A stretch of DNA of 59,557 nt, taken from the IMG/VR virus record IMGVR_UViG_3300043331_000269, positions 1 to 59,557 of that record; one strand, 5' to 3'. This document shows, one piece after another, positions 46,686 to 55,349 of the stretch. Both the position numbers and the translations under genes were made by a program. The stretch is from a virus. The notes beneath the pieces were generated by a model. That model ran no database searches and was not told where the DNA came from. It saw only the letters and a program-made list of their open reading frames with translations. How positions within the stretch are numbered: position 1 is the first letter of the stretch; every line of letters starts with the position of its first letter.

Positions 46686-46714
46686 TTGACTCGGCAGGCT
46701 ACGGAGAGTAGATT
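46686..46714 (+). promoter_or_regulatory. Promoter with leaderless start downstream
   Basis: -35 TTGACT (686-691), 17-base spacer, -10 TAGATT (709-714). Its spacer shares GCAGGCTA with the promoter of the tRNA-like RNA. ATG is 7 bases after the -10. Confidence 0.8.
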
Positions 46715-46721
46715 GGAGGGC

Positions 46722-46964
46722 ATGCACTACGACGGCGACGGCTGTAAGGAAGTGGACATGCAGAGCGAGCACGCCATCGATCTGGCGCCCAGCAAGGCCA
46801 GCCGGAGGCTGATCGCAGCGGAAAAGTTGGCGATCGCACTGGAGGCGGTCACCGAAGACAGGCGATATCAGAAGCTCTACGGCGCCCCGCACTTCACCAG
46901 CGCCCGGAAGGCTTGGAGGCTCGCGGCGGACGCCCTCTCCGCCTGGAAGGACGCCAACAAGTGA
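46722..46964 (+). CDS. Hypothetical helical protein, leaderless message
   Basis: 80 residues, MHYDGDGCKEVDMQSEH start. ATG is at the expected first transcribed base. An internal ATG at 46758 with AAGGAAG may be a second start. Helical body (KASRRLIAAEKLAIALEAVT; TSARKAWRLAADALSAWK). Unknown. Confidence 0.65.
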   Translation: MHYDGDGCKEVDMQSEHAIDLAPSKASRRLIAAEKLAIALEAVTEDRRYQKLYGAPHFTSARKAWRLAADALSAWKDANK

Positions 46965-47131
46965 GCCGTCCGACCTTCGCTCCGCGCGTCTCTTACCCAC
47001 ACTTCGGCTTCTTCGGAACAGGCCAGACGTACGGCTACGGCACGATCTGGCAGGCTGGCATCTTCCACGCTTCACGGCCTCTGGCGGTCAACCTTCTGCG
47101 GCCGATCTGGCCACGGGAGGCCAACAAATGA
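46961..47131 (+). CDS. Small aromatic-rich protein
   Basis: 56 residues from GTG, MSRPTFAPRVSYPHFGFFGT start; Gly/aromatic-rich. GTGA and ATGA couplings. Unknown. Confidence 0.52.
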   Translation: MSRPTFAPRVSYPHFGFFGTGQTYGYGTIWQAGIFHASRPLAVNLLRPIWPREANK

Positions 47132-47439
47132 ACGAGGCAACGAAGAGACATCCGCGGTATGTCGTGGGTGTTCTAGCCGCACTGCTCTTGGTGATGGTGG
47201 CCAAGAGTGCGCACGACCAGTTGCTCTTGGCGCGCGCCCATCGTAGTCGGCAGGAGCTTCTGGATGCCCTCGCTAGCACGACCGAGCGCCTTGCGCGGAA
47301 CACGGAACTGCTTCGTGAGGCCCAGTTGCGTCTGTACGGAACAGGAGTGACGGACGTTCGCGAGTCGGGCGGAGTCCGGACTCTCTACTTCCATGGCGCT
47401 ACCCCGGAAGACCTTGAGGTGATGAAGGGGGCCAAGTGA
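47128..47439 (+). CDS. Single-span membrane protein with coiled coil
   Basis: 103 residues. YVVGVLAALLLVMVAKSAHD is a membrane helix, followed by a coiled coil (SRQELLDALASTTERLARNT) and a small beta end (VRTLYFHGATPED). Unknown, possibly spanin-like. Confidence 0.6.
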   Translation: MNEATKRHPRYVVGVLAALLLVMVAKSAHDQLLLARAHRSRQELLDALASTTERLARNTELLREAQLRLYGTGVTDVRESGGVRTLYFHGATPEDLEVMKGAK

Positions 47440-47699
47440 CGGAGACCTGCGTCCACTGCCGGCATCGGAAGGACTCAGGGCCCGGCTGCGGGCTGTTGTT
47501 CCTTGCTGTTTTGGCGTATCTCTTTCTGTTCCTGCCATTCCTGAAGTTCATGGTGATTGCGAGAGATCATGCCGACGAGCGGATGGCGCGCCTGGAGCGC
47601 GCCGCTGGACTGCCGCCGCTTTCGAGTCCGGCCCCGCCCTCGTTCGTGCCGTGGAAGTTCCCCAAGAGGGGCCTGCTGGACTCGGAGGAGCAGAAGTGA
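47436..47699 (+). CDS. Membrane protein with CxxC
   Basis: 87 residues from GTG. CVHCRHRKDSGPGCG zinc-type N-terminus, then LLFLAVLAYLFLFLPFLKFM membrane helix and a Pro-rich end. GTGA coupling. Confidence 0.58.
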   Translation: MTETCVHCRHRKDSGPGCGLLFLAVLAYLFLFLPFLKFMVIARDHADERMARLERAAGLPPLSSPAPPSFVPWKFPKRGLLDSEEQK

Positions 47700-47923
47700 C
47701 CACAAGCTACGGACCGAAGGTCAGCTACAAGTGCTTCAACGATTGCGTTCAGACCGGCTGCCCTGGCCATACCCTCCGCGTGAAGTACCACAACACGAGC
47801 GACGTCATGTTCTTCGAGGACGAGCGCGGCGGTACAGAGGCGGAAGATCCGAGCGCCTGGCGTGCGAAGGTGTGGGCGTGGCAGCGGTGGCACAACGGCG
47901 AGCAGTCCGACGAGGCCGACTGA
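47696..47923 (+). CDS. Small Cys/His protein
   Basis: 75 residues from GTG. KCFNDCVQTGCPGHTLRV gives a CxxxC..C..H site. GTGA coupling. Unknown. Confidence 0.58.
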   Translation: MTTSYGPKVSYKCFNDCVQTGCPGHTLRVKYHNTSDVMFFEDERGGTEAEDPSAWRAKVWAWQRWHNGEQSDEAD

Positions 47924-47932
47924 GGAGCAGAA

Positions 47933-48040
47933 GTGAAGGACAGTCAGGCGCTTACCTGTACCGGCTGCTCCCGTCCAGTCAGCAAGCGTCGCCTCTCGAA
48001 CCGCAGCGTAAGCCCCTACTGCAAGCGTACGGTGCGGTGA
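47933..48040 (+). CDS. Very small zinc-type protein
   Basis: 35 residues from GTG behind GAGGAG: MKDSQALTCTGCSRPVSK onward, ending YCKRTVR. The CTGC..YC pattern resembles a half ribbon. GTGA coupling to the next gene. Confidence 0.5.
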   Translation: MKDSQALTCTGCSRPVSKRRLSNRSVSPYCKRTVR

Positions 48041-48378
48041 CGAGCCATCCGCTCGAAGCATTGTGGGAGGAGCCTGGATTCGTACTGGTCATGGGTATCT
48101 ACCACTGCTTCCGTTGCGGCGGTCGTCTCTTGAGTTACATGACAGAGATCGCAGTACGGAACGGAACGCGCCCGCCACGGGCTTGGGATTTCGCGAGCCA
48201 GCACGTACCCGAGTGCCGTCCTGTGGCTCGTGAAGATGTTGAGGCCATTAGAGATAGGATCAGGCGTAAGCTGGCAGAGCGCAGGGAGGAACGCGCCAAG
48301 CCACAAGGTCAACCGCCTCGCTATGATGAAGTGTACTTCGAGGGCATGCGCTGGCTGGATGAGCTGGCCCGGAGATAG
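48037..48378 (+). CDS. CxxC protein
   Basis: 113 residues from GTG (ATG at 48091 would give a 95-residue form). YHCFRCGGRLLSYM, a later HVPEC, then a charged helix (AIRDRIRRKLAERREERAK). Last gene before the capsid promoter. Confidence 0.58.
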   Translation: MTSHPLEALWEEPGFVLVMGIYHCFRCGGRLLSYMTEIAVRNGTRPPRAWDFASQHVPECRPVAREDVEAIRDRIRRKLAERREERAKPQGQPPRYDEVYFEGMRWLDELARR

Positions 48379-48479
48379 CGGAAGCCAGCCTAACCAATCC
48401 AGCGACCATCACTAAGCCGGCCTAAACTATCGTCCGGAGGTCATCGGTAAGAATTTCCGCTACCGTTCGTATCGGTCTG

Positions 48480-48488
48480 TGGTATAAG
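48480..48488 (+). promoter_or_regulatory. Extended -10 promoter of capsid operon
   Basis: TGgTATAAG (hexamer 48483-48488) with no good -35. A short hairpin GCGGTTC/GAGCCGC (48498-48513) lies between it and the scaffold ATG, perhaps a mRNA-stabilising 5' stem. Confidence 0.5.
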
Positions 48489-48524
48489 AGACTCACTGCG
48501 GTTCTAGAGCCGCGATGAGGTCCG

Positions 48525-49625
48525 ATGGCCACAAACCCGCCGAGCCTGGACGCCCTGATCGACAACGCCGCTGACGCGATGGAGGTCGAGCTATCCAACG
48601 CGCCTGACACTCCAACAGAGGCACCCCCGGCACCCGTCGCACCTCCCACTCCTACGGCAGCACCCGAGCCCCCGGAGACTCCGGTCCAGGCTCAGACGCC
48701 CCCGACTCCTACGGTGGCACAGGCCGAACAGGCCACTCCAGCAGCGCCGCAGACTCCGAGCGAGATCGAGGCTCTCAAGGCCGAGATCGCCTCGCTGAAG
48801 GCGACGCTTCAGGCTCCCCCGACGACTCCTGCCGTACCGGAGAAGCCGGTCGAGCCTCCGCCGACTCCGCGCGAGTTGGCTGAGCTGGATGAAACCATCA
48901 ACGGCTACTCTCAGTCGTACTGGAAAGCCGACAACGAGATCAAGCTTGCTGACGCCAACCGGGCTCAGTGGGCGAACCAGCTCCGCGCTCTGAACAAGGC
49001 GCTGGTGCGGTCGTTCAACGATCCAGCCGTGGACACGGCGAAGCTCGTGAACGACATCTCGGCAGCCGAAGAGGCTGTGGCCCAGTACGATCGTTTCCTG
49101 GAGAGCAAGGCGCAGGAGCGCTCGAGCTATCTCAGGGACTACCGGACCCATACGGTCCTGAGGGAGAACACGGAGCGTCTCCTCAGGCTGAGCGAGTCCT
49201 ACGAGAGAGCCACCCAGGCAGAGAACGAACGCCAGATGTCGTCTGAGGCTTCCAACTGGAGAACGTCAAAGTGGGAGCCGGCCAAGAAGGCCGCAGCGGC
49301 GAAGATCCCCGAGGGTCTCCGCGGGCGGTTCGATGCGTACGTCGAGCGGTTGGGAAAGGCCCACGTCCACTCTCGTGGGGAGGATGGCAGGTTCACCAAC
49401 TCCATCTCCGACCCTACCGCCTTCGTGAATGGACTCGTGGAGGACTTCCTCGCTGTCGCACGTGAGGGAGCGCAGTCCTACACCGTCCAGAAGGTCGCCG
49501 AGATCCCGGCCAGCCCAGTCAACGGTAAGGCTGCCGCTCCGGCTCTCCCGACCAACAAGGCACCTCAGACCCAGGCCGAGTTCGATGCCCTCATGGATCA
49601 ACAGTGGGACTCTGTCTCGCTGTAG
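48525..49625 (+). CDS. Scaffolding protein candidate
   Basis: 366 residues. The first 125 residues are Pro/Thr/Ala-rich and disordered with one coiled-coil element (EIEALKAEIASLKATLQ); then a long helical region (YWKADNEIKLADANRAQWAN to RATQAENERQ); Lys-rich segment KWEPAKKAAAAK near 245. Position directly before the major capsid gene, acidic/helical nature and lack of a fold fit a scaffold that shapes the procapsid and leaves. Confidence 0.7.
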   Translation: MATNPPSLDALIDNAADAMEVELSNAPDTPTEAPPAPVAPPTPTAAPEPPETPVQAQTPPTPTVAQAEQATPAAPQTPSEIEALKAEIASLKATLQAPPTTPAVPEKPVEPPPTPRELAELDETINGYSQSYWKADNEIKLADANRAQWANQLRALNKALVRSFNDPAVDTAKLVNDISAAEEAVAQYDRFLESKAQERSSYLRDYRTHTVLRENTERLLRLSESYERATQAENERQMSSEASNWRTSKWEPAKKAAAAKIPEGLRGRFDAYVERLGKAHVHSRGEDGRFTNSISDPTAFVNGLVEDFLAVAREGAQSYTVQKVAEIPASPVNGKAAAPALPTNKAPQTQAEFDALMDQQWDSVSL

Positions 49626-49637
49626 GAGTCTAGACCA

Positions 49638-50951
49638 ATGGCCGCATCCACGCTCGCGAACCTGGAGACATCCCTCAGGCGGATGTACTCCGACGAGACG
49701 TTCGAAGTCGCACTGAACATCGCCTGCCCCTACTGGCAGTCCCTGCAGGAGTACAAGGGCGAGAACCTCGAAGGTGAGGGCTACTACTGGCCCTTCTACC
49801 TTGCATCCCCGCAGAACATCGGCACGCCCGGTGAGAATGCGAACCTGCCGACGATCAGCCAGCGCCTGGAAGTTCAGGGTCGCATGCGTCCCGCGCAGTT
49901 CATCGCCACCTTCGAGCTGAGCTTCATCCTGGAGGCCATGGGTTCCGCAAGGGGCTCGTGGAACAAGGGCGAGGTCAGGCGCCACATGAAGGAGGCGATC
50001 GAAGACCTGTCCAAGCACTGCAACCGCATGTACGCGGGCACGCACGGCACGGGTCGTATCGCCCAGGTGCAGGACAACTCCTCGGGCGCCACGTTCATCG
50101 GCGCCATCGGAGCCGCAGGTACGGCGGAGCCGCACGGCGTCCAGCTCCTGCGACCGAACATGAAGATCACCCCCTACGCGGACGACACGGGCTCCGGTAC
50201 GGCGCGTGAGGCGGCGATCATCACCAAGATCGTGCAGAGCACCCGCGTCGTCACCACGGACACCACGCTGACCACCACCGTCGCCGGCGACGGCGTCTAC
50301 ATCACGGGCTCGTACGGTCAGACCACCGTCCCCAACGGCCTCATGGGCATCGTTGACGACGGTACGCTCCTGACCACGATCCACAACCAGAGCCGATCCA
50401 CGTACGAGGATCTGAAGGCCACCGTCCTGACGGGAGGCGGGTCGCTGTCTCCGCTGACCGAGGCGGATCTGCTGAACGGCGCGTTCACCGTGAAGCACCT
50501 CACCGGCCAGAAGATCACGGACATCCTGATGAACGTCGGCATGCTGGACGCCTACTTGGCGTTCGTGCGTCCCGACCGTCGCTACCCGGTGGCTCCTGGC
50601 CAGTCCGTCCCCGACTACAAGACGGGATACAACGAGGACAAGCTGGAGTTCCTGTGGGGCGGCGGCAAGGCCGTCATCACCTGTATCGACGACCTGGCAC
50701 CGCGCACGGTCATCGGCCTGACGAAGGACAAGCTCCGCCGGTTCAACCTGCGCAAGATGACGTGGGACCAGTCCTCGGGTGGGATCTTCAAGCAGGGCGT
50801 CAACTCGACCGGCTACAAGACCACGCAGCAGGCGACGCTCGTCCACCTCGAGAACTTGGGGAGCTTCCAGCCGAACAGCGCGTTCCGCATCGGCGACAAG
50901 CTCGACCGCATCCTGTGCGGCGCCGCCAAGGGCGGCACCGATTCGTTCTGA
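49638..50951 (+). CDS. Major capsid protein
   Basis: 437 residues, ATG behind AGGAG. LANLETSLRRMYSDETFEVA at the start and MNVGMLDAYLAFVRPDRRYP plus KAVITCIDDLAPRTVIGLTK toward the end are typical of HK97-fold podoviral capsid proteins. No protease gene is nearby, so cleavage is unlikely. It may need GroEL with the phage GroES for folding (inference). Followed by a terminator hairpin. Confidence 0.82.
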   Translation: MAASTLANLETSLRRMYSDETFEVALNIACPYWQSLQEYKGENLEGEGYYWPFYLASPQNIGTPGENANLPTISQRLEVQGRMRPAQFIATFELSFILEAMGSARGSWNKGEVRRHMKEAIEDLSKHCNRMYAGTHGTGRIAQVQDNSSGATFIGAIGAAGTAEPHGVQLLRPNMKITPYADDTGSGTAREAAIITKIVQSTRVVTTDTTLTTTVAGDGVYITGSYGQTTVPNGLMGIVDDGTLLTTIHNQSRSTYEDLKATVLTGGGSLSPLTEADLLNGAFTVKHLTGQKITDILMNVGMLDAYLAFVRPDRRYPVAPGQSVPDYKTGYNEDKLEFLWGGGKAVITCIDDLAPRTVIGLTKDKLRRFNLRKMTWDQSSGGIFKQGVNSTGYKTTQQATLVHLENLGSFQPNSAFRIGDKLDRILCGAAKGGTDSF

Positions 50952-50959
50952 TGCCCATG

Positions 50960-50990
50960 GGCCAGCCCTCGAAGTGTGGGGGCTGGCCTC
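50960..50990 (+). terminator. Hairpin terminator after major capsid gene
   Basis: Perfect 9-pair stem GGCCAGCCC (50960-50968) / GGGCTGGCC (50980-50988), then TCTTGACGTT. The U tract is short, so partial termination is likely, boosting capsid message over downstream genes. Confidence 0.65.
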
Positions 50991-51083
50991 TTGACGTTCA
51001 CGCCGTACGCTGCGGGTGATCTTCTGGCGATCCTGCCAGTCACCGTCCTCTAGCTGAGTACGGACCCGCAAAGGAGCAGTCAC

Positions 51084-51917
51084 ATGGGTATCCGTAGGAC
51101 GAACGTCGAGCCGAACCAGATCGACCCGTCGCGTCAGGCCCCGTCCGTGCGTCGTCAGCGCTTCTGCCATGAAGAATTCATGGAGGAGCCGCACGTCTAC
51201 ACCGCGACCGACGACAACGGCGCGCCGACCGGCACCACCGGGAACGTCAACATCTGCGACACGGGCCGTTACCGCTTCGAGTACGTGATCCTCGGCGCGG
51301 GTCAGACCATCGTGCGTCCTGTCCTGGCGACTGATGGCGGGTACGACTGGGGCATGGACCAGACAGCGACGGAGGGTGTGGAGATCAACTTCGCCTCTCT
51401 GAAGCAGGGCCATCCCCGGATGTTCAAGGTGGGCACGGACAAGTCGTTCTACGCCCGCCTGCGCTTCACGATGGAGGATGCCTCCGGGTTCGACCTGTCG
51501 TTCGGGTTCCGCAAGAACGGGGCGTACCAGACGGCGGTGGAGACGTACACCGACTTTGCCATGATCCGTGTGCTGGGCGATTCGTCGTCTGCTGCGGCGG
51601 CCGTGACCACCATCACGAACCTCAACGATGCGACCGACTCCACCGTGACCACCACGTCCTCGACGGTTGCGGACGGGGCGGATACGGAGCTGGAGGTCCG
51701 GGTCATCGGACGCCGTGCGGCGTTCTTCTTCAACGGTGCCGGCATCGGCCAGGTCGGGTTCGACTTCGACCTGACGGACTGGCTGATCCCGGATGCGTTC
51801 CTGCTGCACACCACGGACGTCGGTGGGCAGTTCAAGACGCTGGGCTTCGAGTGCGGGCTGCTCGATGACCGGCCGATCCCGAACCCGGGCGCTTCGGGTC
51901 TGCTCTCCGCGGCGTGA
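51084..51917 (+). CDS. Head decoration-type beta protein
   Basis: 277 residues, ATG behind AAAGGAG. After a basic N-terminus, residues 40-277 are beta-strand-rich with a lectin-like jelly-roll rhythm (SFYARLRFTMEDASGFDLSF; DTELEVRVIGRRAAFFFNGA). Position right after the capsid gene suggests a decoration protein on the head or a head fibre binding sugars (inference). Confidence 0.6.
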   Translation: MGIRRTNVEPNQIDPSRQAPSVRRQRFCHEEFMEEPHVYTATDDNGAPTGTTGNVNICDTGRYRFEYVILGAGQTIVRPVLATDGGYDWGMDQTATEGVEINFASLKQGHPRMFKVGTDKSFYARLRFTMEDASGFDLSFGFRKNGAYQTAVETYTDFAMIRVLGDSSSAAAAVTTITNLNDATDSTVTTTSSTVADGADTELEVRVIGRRAAFFFNGAGIGQVGFDFDLTDWLIPDAFLLHTTDVGGQFKTLGFECGLLDDRPIPNPGASGLLSAA

Positions 51918-52687
51918 GGGTAGAGGGGCGGTGGAAGGACGTACCCTACAGGGACCAGTCACACAAACACCCTGTAGACCGGACGCCGCCCCGCATTTGG
52001 GAGAACGTCTGTGTCGAGTTCGGCATCCACTGGGACAAGAGCAAGACACGGCCGAACATCCCTGCCCTGCCGGGGAAGAGCATCGCGGATCTCAAGGGGC
52101 GCCATTCAGGCCCGGTGGCGCTCCTCTTCAACGGTGAGTCACTGGCGGACTACGACCTGTACGCGATCAAGGCTCCGATGATCGGGATGAACCGGACGCA
52201 TCGAGGGTACGAAACGTACCATGGCCCGGAGCCGGACTACCTGTGCATCGTGGACACGTCGTGGCTCAACCGTCCTGCAGTTCGGGAGTTCCCTCGGCTC
52301 ATCAACGCGACGACGGATCCGCGGCCGATCGGGTACCGGGTGCCGGCGTCGTACCGTGTGGCCCGAGCCGGCTCTCCGTGCGCTCGTGGGCTGTCTCGAA
52401 AGGGGCTGCCGTTCTCGTTCGACCTGGAGCGCGACGGGGTGATTCCGACGACGACGGGGTGGCTGGCGCTTCAGTTTGCGGTCTACGCGGGGTTTACGGA
52501 CCTGTACTGCCTAGGGCTGGATCTCGGAGGCAAGCACTACGACGGCACGCCTTCTGGAATGAACATGGGCACACAGGAGAAGATGTCGCGGAAGGTTCTG
52601 CCGGCGCTTCGTAGACGCGGCGTCCGAGTGTGGTCCCTCGGCAAGTCGGACGTCTTCCCTCGCGGGGACTTCAAGGGGGTGTGCTGA
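51914..52687 (+). CDS. DUF115/sialyltransferase-like glycosyltransferase candidate
   Basis: 257 residues from GTG overlapping the previous stop. VALLFNGESLADYDLYAIKA resembles the nucleotide-sugar loop (GNGPSL type); MIGMNRTHRG, PDYLCIVDTSWLN, VIPTTTGWLALQFAVYAGFT and DLYCLGLDLGGKHYDGTPSG follow the order in MAF/DUF115 enzymes (G-x-N, D-Y..D, T-x-x-x-A-L-x-x-A, G-x-D). It might add sugar to a virion protein or a host glycan. Its place in the capsid operon is unusual. Confidence 0.6.
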   Translation: MRVEGRWKDVPYRDQSHKHPVDRTPPRIWENVCVEFGIHWDKSKTRPNIPALPGKSIADLKGRHSGPVALLFNGESLADYDLYAIKAPMIGMNRTHRGYETYHGPEPDYLCIVDTSWLNRPAVREFPRLINATTDPRPIGYRVPASYRVARAGSPCARGLSRKGLPFSFDLERDGVIPTTTGWLALQFAVYAGFTDLYCLGLDLGGKHYDGTPSGMNMGTQEKMSRKVLPALRRRGVRVWSLGKSDVFPRGDFKGVC

Positions 52688-52965
52688 TGGGAGTGACGCA
52701 GAGGACCGCCATGGACGTCAGAACGAAGCATGTCGGGGAGATCGGCGTCATGGAGGCGGCCAATGCGCTCCACAAGGAGACCGGACGCCACGCGGTCACT
52801 GTGGCCGTGCCTCCGGGATTCGGCTACGAAGTCCCTTGCGTGGTCTCCTCTCCGATGGGGTCATTTCGCGTCTACGTGGATAGCTCTCTTGAGCCCGGCG
52901 TGTGCCGCGCAGAGACCAAGAGCGTTCCGTACGTCCTGTCGGCTCAGCGCGTGGAGTCCATCTAG
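52687..52965 (+). CDS. Small alpha/beta protein
   Basis: 92 residues, ATG in TGATG. MDVRTKHVGEIGVMEAANAL then beta strands (HAVTVAVPPGFGYEVPCVVS). Could be a small head-completion factor; unknown. Confidence 0.58.
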   Translation: MGVTQRTAMDVRTKHVGEIGVMEAANALHKETGRHAVTVAVPPGFGYEVPCVVSSPMGSFRVYVDSSLEPGVCRAETKSVPYVLSAQRVESI

Positions 52966-53628
52966 GTGTACTCCATCTCCCACGAGAAGGTCGTAGAGCA
53001 CTCCGGCGTCCCGATTGAGTTCCACAAGAACTCCGACACCATGCAGGAGAAGCACTACGTCTACCTGCTCTCGGACGACGTGACGTATCCGTGGGACCCG
53101 GCCATCGTGAAGGCCATCCACTCGTTCGACCCGGACGCCATCCCGGCCACGGTGAAGCGTACGTACAAGCTCCCCACGGGAGGGACGGCGGTGTTCCGGT
53201 ACTACGCGCTCCTGCGCCGTACGACCACGCCGCACTCTCGTCATGCCCCGTTCCGCACGCACATCGGACACATGGGCGGGATCGCCCCGAACATCGAAGA
53301 CCTGATCTTCGAGGACGCGAAGCCTCCGGGAACTCCTGACGGCTGGCCGGGAGCGTTCATGCCGATGACGTGGGACCTGTACTACCGAGCCAAGCGTGCG
53401 TACTACCTCGGGCAGAGGTCGGCTAAGAAGATCGCGGAGGACATCCGGGAGGCTCGCCAGAGAGCGCAGGAGCTTCAGTGGAAGGCCCTGCACGACGAGC
53501 TGGACTACCGCTGGGACCACGACGAACCGTACTTCACGCGGCTGGCGCAGCAGATCGCGAGCCCGGAGCTGGCCCAGATCGGGCACCGCGTCAGAGAGAA
53601 GAAGCCCATCGTATTCCTGGGCCGATAG
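52966..53628 (+). CDS. Virion-operon protein of unknown function
   Basis: 220 residues from GTG directly after the stop upstream. N-terminal part alpha/beta with Tyr/His (KHYVYLLSDDVTYPWDPAIV), C-terminal half a charged coiled coil (KKIAEDIREARQRAQELQWK). Probably structural by location. Confidence 0.55.
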   Translation: MYSISHEKVVEHSGVPIEFHKNSDTMQEKHYVYLLSDDVTYPWDPAIVKAIHSFDPDAIPATVKRTYKLPTGGTAVFRYYALLRRTTTPHSRHAPFRTHIGHMGGIAPNIEDLIFEDAKPPGTPDGWPGAFMPMTWDLYYRAKRAYYLGQRSAKKIAEDIREARQRAQELQWKALHDELDYRWDHDEPYFTRLAQQIASPELAQIGHRVREKKPIVFLGR

Positions 53629-53635
53629 GAGAGAC

Positions 53636-54391
53636 ATGGCGACACAGCTCGTTGACCTTACCGAACTGGCCCGCCCCACTCGTGGGCAGGCGTACTACAA
53701 CCCGCGCGGGAAGGCCATCACGCTGGAGTACGGCGGGTGTCCGTACACCTTCCAGCCCGGGTTCGGGGAGCTGGTCATCCGCTTCTCGACCCAGAACGCC
53801 CCGGTGTACCGGAGCACGGGCGAGGCGCATACGCACGCGAACGTGTACAAGCACTTCTTCGGGGACGACGGGCGTACCGGAAGGGCTGGGGAGTGCGGGA
53901 TTCGCCCCATCCTCGGAGACTCCCGGGACGCGCTGATCGTGGAGGAGGCGGAGGCGGCGTTCCTCGACGCGCAGTACGCGGCGGACATGCGGATCAAGAT
54001 GGCGCACATGGCCCGCGTAGCGAACGAGCGTCAGGCCGGAAGCCCCGTGACCGCTCCCGGACCTGACGTGCAGGCTGCGATGGCTCGCATTGCCGAGCGT
54101 GACGCCAAGAACGGCTGGTCCTCGGCGTTCGCGTGCCAGTTCTGCGCTGCACCGAACAAGAACGCTGCCGAGCGCGACGCGCACGTTGCTCAGATCCACC
54201 CGGAGATGGCGGACGCGAAGTTCACCCCGCAGGTTCCGAGCAAGACGTCTGACCTGGAGGCGATGATTGCGGCACAGGCGAAGCTTCTCCAGGATCAGGC
54301 CGCTGCTCTGGCCGCGCTTCAGGCGGGCATGGCGGAGGTCGCGGCGCGGAAGAAGCCCGGCCCGAAGCCGAAGGTGAAGGAGGCCGAGTGA
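53636..54391 (+). CDS. Virion-operon protein with C2H2 finger and coiled coil
   Basis: 251 residues, ATG behind AGGAGA. Beta-rich first 80 residues (GKAITLEYGGCPYTFQPGFG), helical middle, then ACQFCAAPNKNAAERDAHVA with a second His five residues on: a C2H2 zinc finger near residues 163-184. A coiled coil and a Lys-rich end (KKPGPKPKVKEAE) follow. Zinc fingers in virion operons are rare; could bind DNA or a partner protein. Confidence 0.58.
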   Translation: MATQLVDLTELARPTRGQAYYNPRGKAITLEYGGCPYTFQPGFGELVIRFSTQNAPVYRSTGEAHTHANVYKHFFGDDGRTGRAGECGIRPILGDSRDALIVEEAEAAFLDAQYAADMRIKMAHMARVANERQAGSPVTAPGPDVQAAMARIAERDAKNGWSSAFACQFCAAPNKNAAERDAHVAQIHPEMADAKFTPQVPSKTSDLEAMIAAQAKLLQDQAAALAALQAGMAEVAARKKPGPKPKVKEAE

Positions 54392-55059
54392 GCGACGCGC
54401 TGGACAGTGCGACTGTGACACAAGACCCCAACACGGGGGTGCTCGCCTTGGAGGCGGCACCCAACGAGAGCGTCTTGATCGAAGCGGCACTTCGGGTGAA
54501 GCGTCGGACCGGCAGCGCTCCGCAAGCTTTCATCATGGGGAGTGCTTGGAGGGCGTTTTTCGACCGGCTGGACGTTCCGCGGTGGGCGCGCGAAAAGCCG
54601 GTATTCCTCACAGGAGAGTCCGGCGGCGTCCCGATGGTGTTCGATGACACGCTAGGCGCGCAGAGGGTCGTGGCTCTGCCGCAGAGATTCGGGAGGGAGC
54701 CGGCATTGACGAAGGCTGAGCCTACGGTGGTTCCGCCGCGAAAGGGAGCGCTTGAGGGGCTCATCGAACAGGCCGCCGATGGATTGGAGAATGTCTGCCA
54801 CGAACTGTCGGGCGGCGTTCCGGCCGAGGAGGCTACTTGGCCCCCTACGGCGGTAAACGGGTCTGGGCGTGTGACGGTAGGGGCCAACACTCTGGGGATG
54901 GCTGTCAATCTGTCGGTGATGCAGCAGGACCACGGCACGGGACGATCCTTTGCTACGAAGCCGGTGACGCAGACGGCCGGATTTGACCCGAAGGTGGCTA
55001 GGTCCATCGCAGCGCAGTTGGTGGCGGCTGCGGAGTGGGTCGAGGCGAAGCAGCAGTGA
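54388..55059 (+). CDS. Virion-operon protein of unknown function
   Basis: 223 residues from GTG (GTGA). First half alpha/beta (ESVLIEAALRVKRRTGSAPQ; KPVFLTGESGGVPMVFDDTL), second half looser and Val/Thr-rich. Unknown. Confidence 0.52.
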   Translation: MSDALDSATVTQDPNTGVLALEAAPNESVLIEAALRVKRRTGSAPQAFIMGSAWRAFFDRLDVPRWAREKPVFLTGESGGVPMVFDDTLGAQRVVALPQRFGREPALTKAEPTVVPPRKGALEGLIEQAADGLENVCHELSGGVPAEEATWPPTAVNGSGRVTVGANTLGMAVNLSVMQQDHGTGRSFATKPVTQTAGFDPKVARSIAAQLVAAAEWVEAKQQ

Positions 55060-55331
55060 GCGCGCCATTCAAGGCGGACCCGTACGGGCTGATCGGCGCC
55101 CTGATCTTCCTGGCAAGGGGCGGTGACGGCGAGAGCCTGCGCACCAATGAAGTGCTGGTACGTACTGCGAAAGCTTGCGTGGAAGGTACTTCTGCGCTGG
55201 CTGGGGCAATCGACACCCTGCGAGAGATCGCCGCACTGCCCGAAGTCCTGCCTAGCATGGACTGTAAGGTTCCGACGTATCCGATCCGGGAGCGAGCGGC
55301 GCAGGCCCTCGCCCAGCTGCTGGCTTCGTAG
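55056..55331 (+). CDS. Small helical protein
   Basis: 91 residues from GTG (GTGA coupling): MSAPFKADPYGLIGALIFLA start; helical repeats (AIDTLREIAALPEVLPSM). Could be a head-tail factor. Unknown. Confidence 0.55.
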   Translation: MSAPFKADPYGLIGALIFLARGGDGESLRTNEVLVRTAKACVEGTSALAGAIDTLREIAALPEVLPSMDCKVPTYPIRERAAQALAQLLAS

Positions 55332-55349
55332 CGTTGGAGCGCATCTGAC

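Noticed and set aside
49266-52049. A 927-codon open frame on the minus strand across capsid genes
   Set aside because: Antisense shadow of the scaffold, capsid and decoration genes; Arg/Gly/Val-rich low-quality protein without ribosome site. High GC keeps this frame open.
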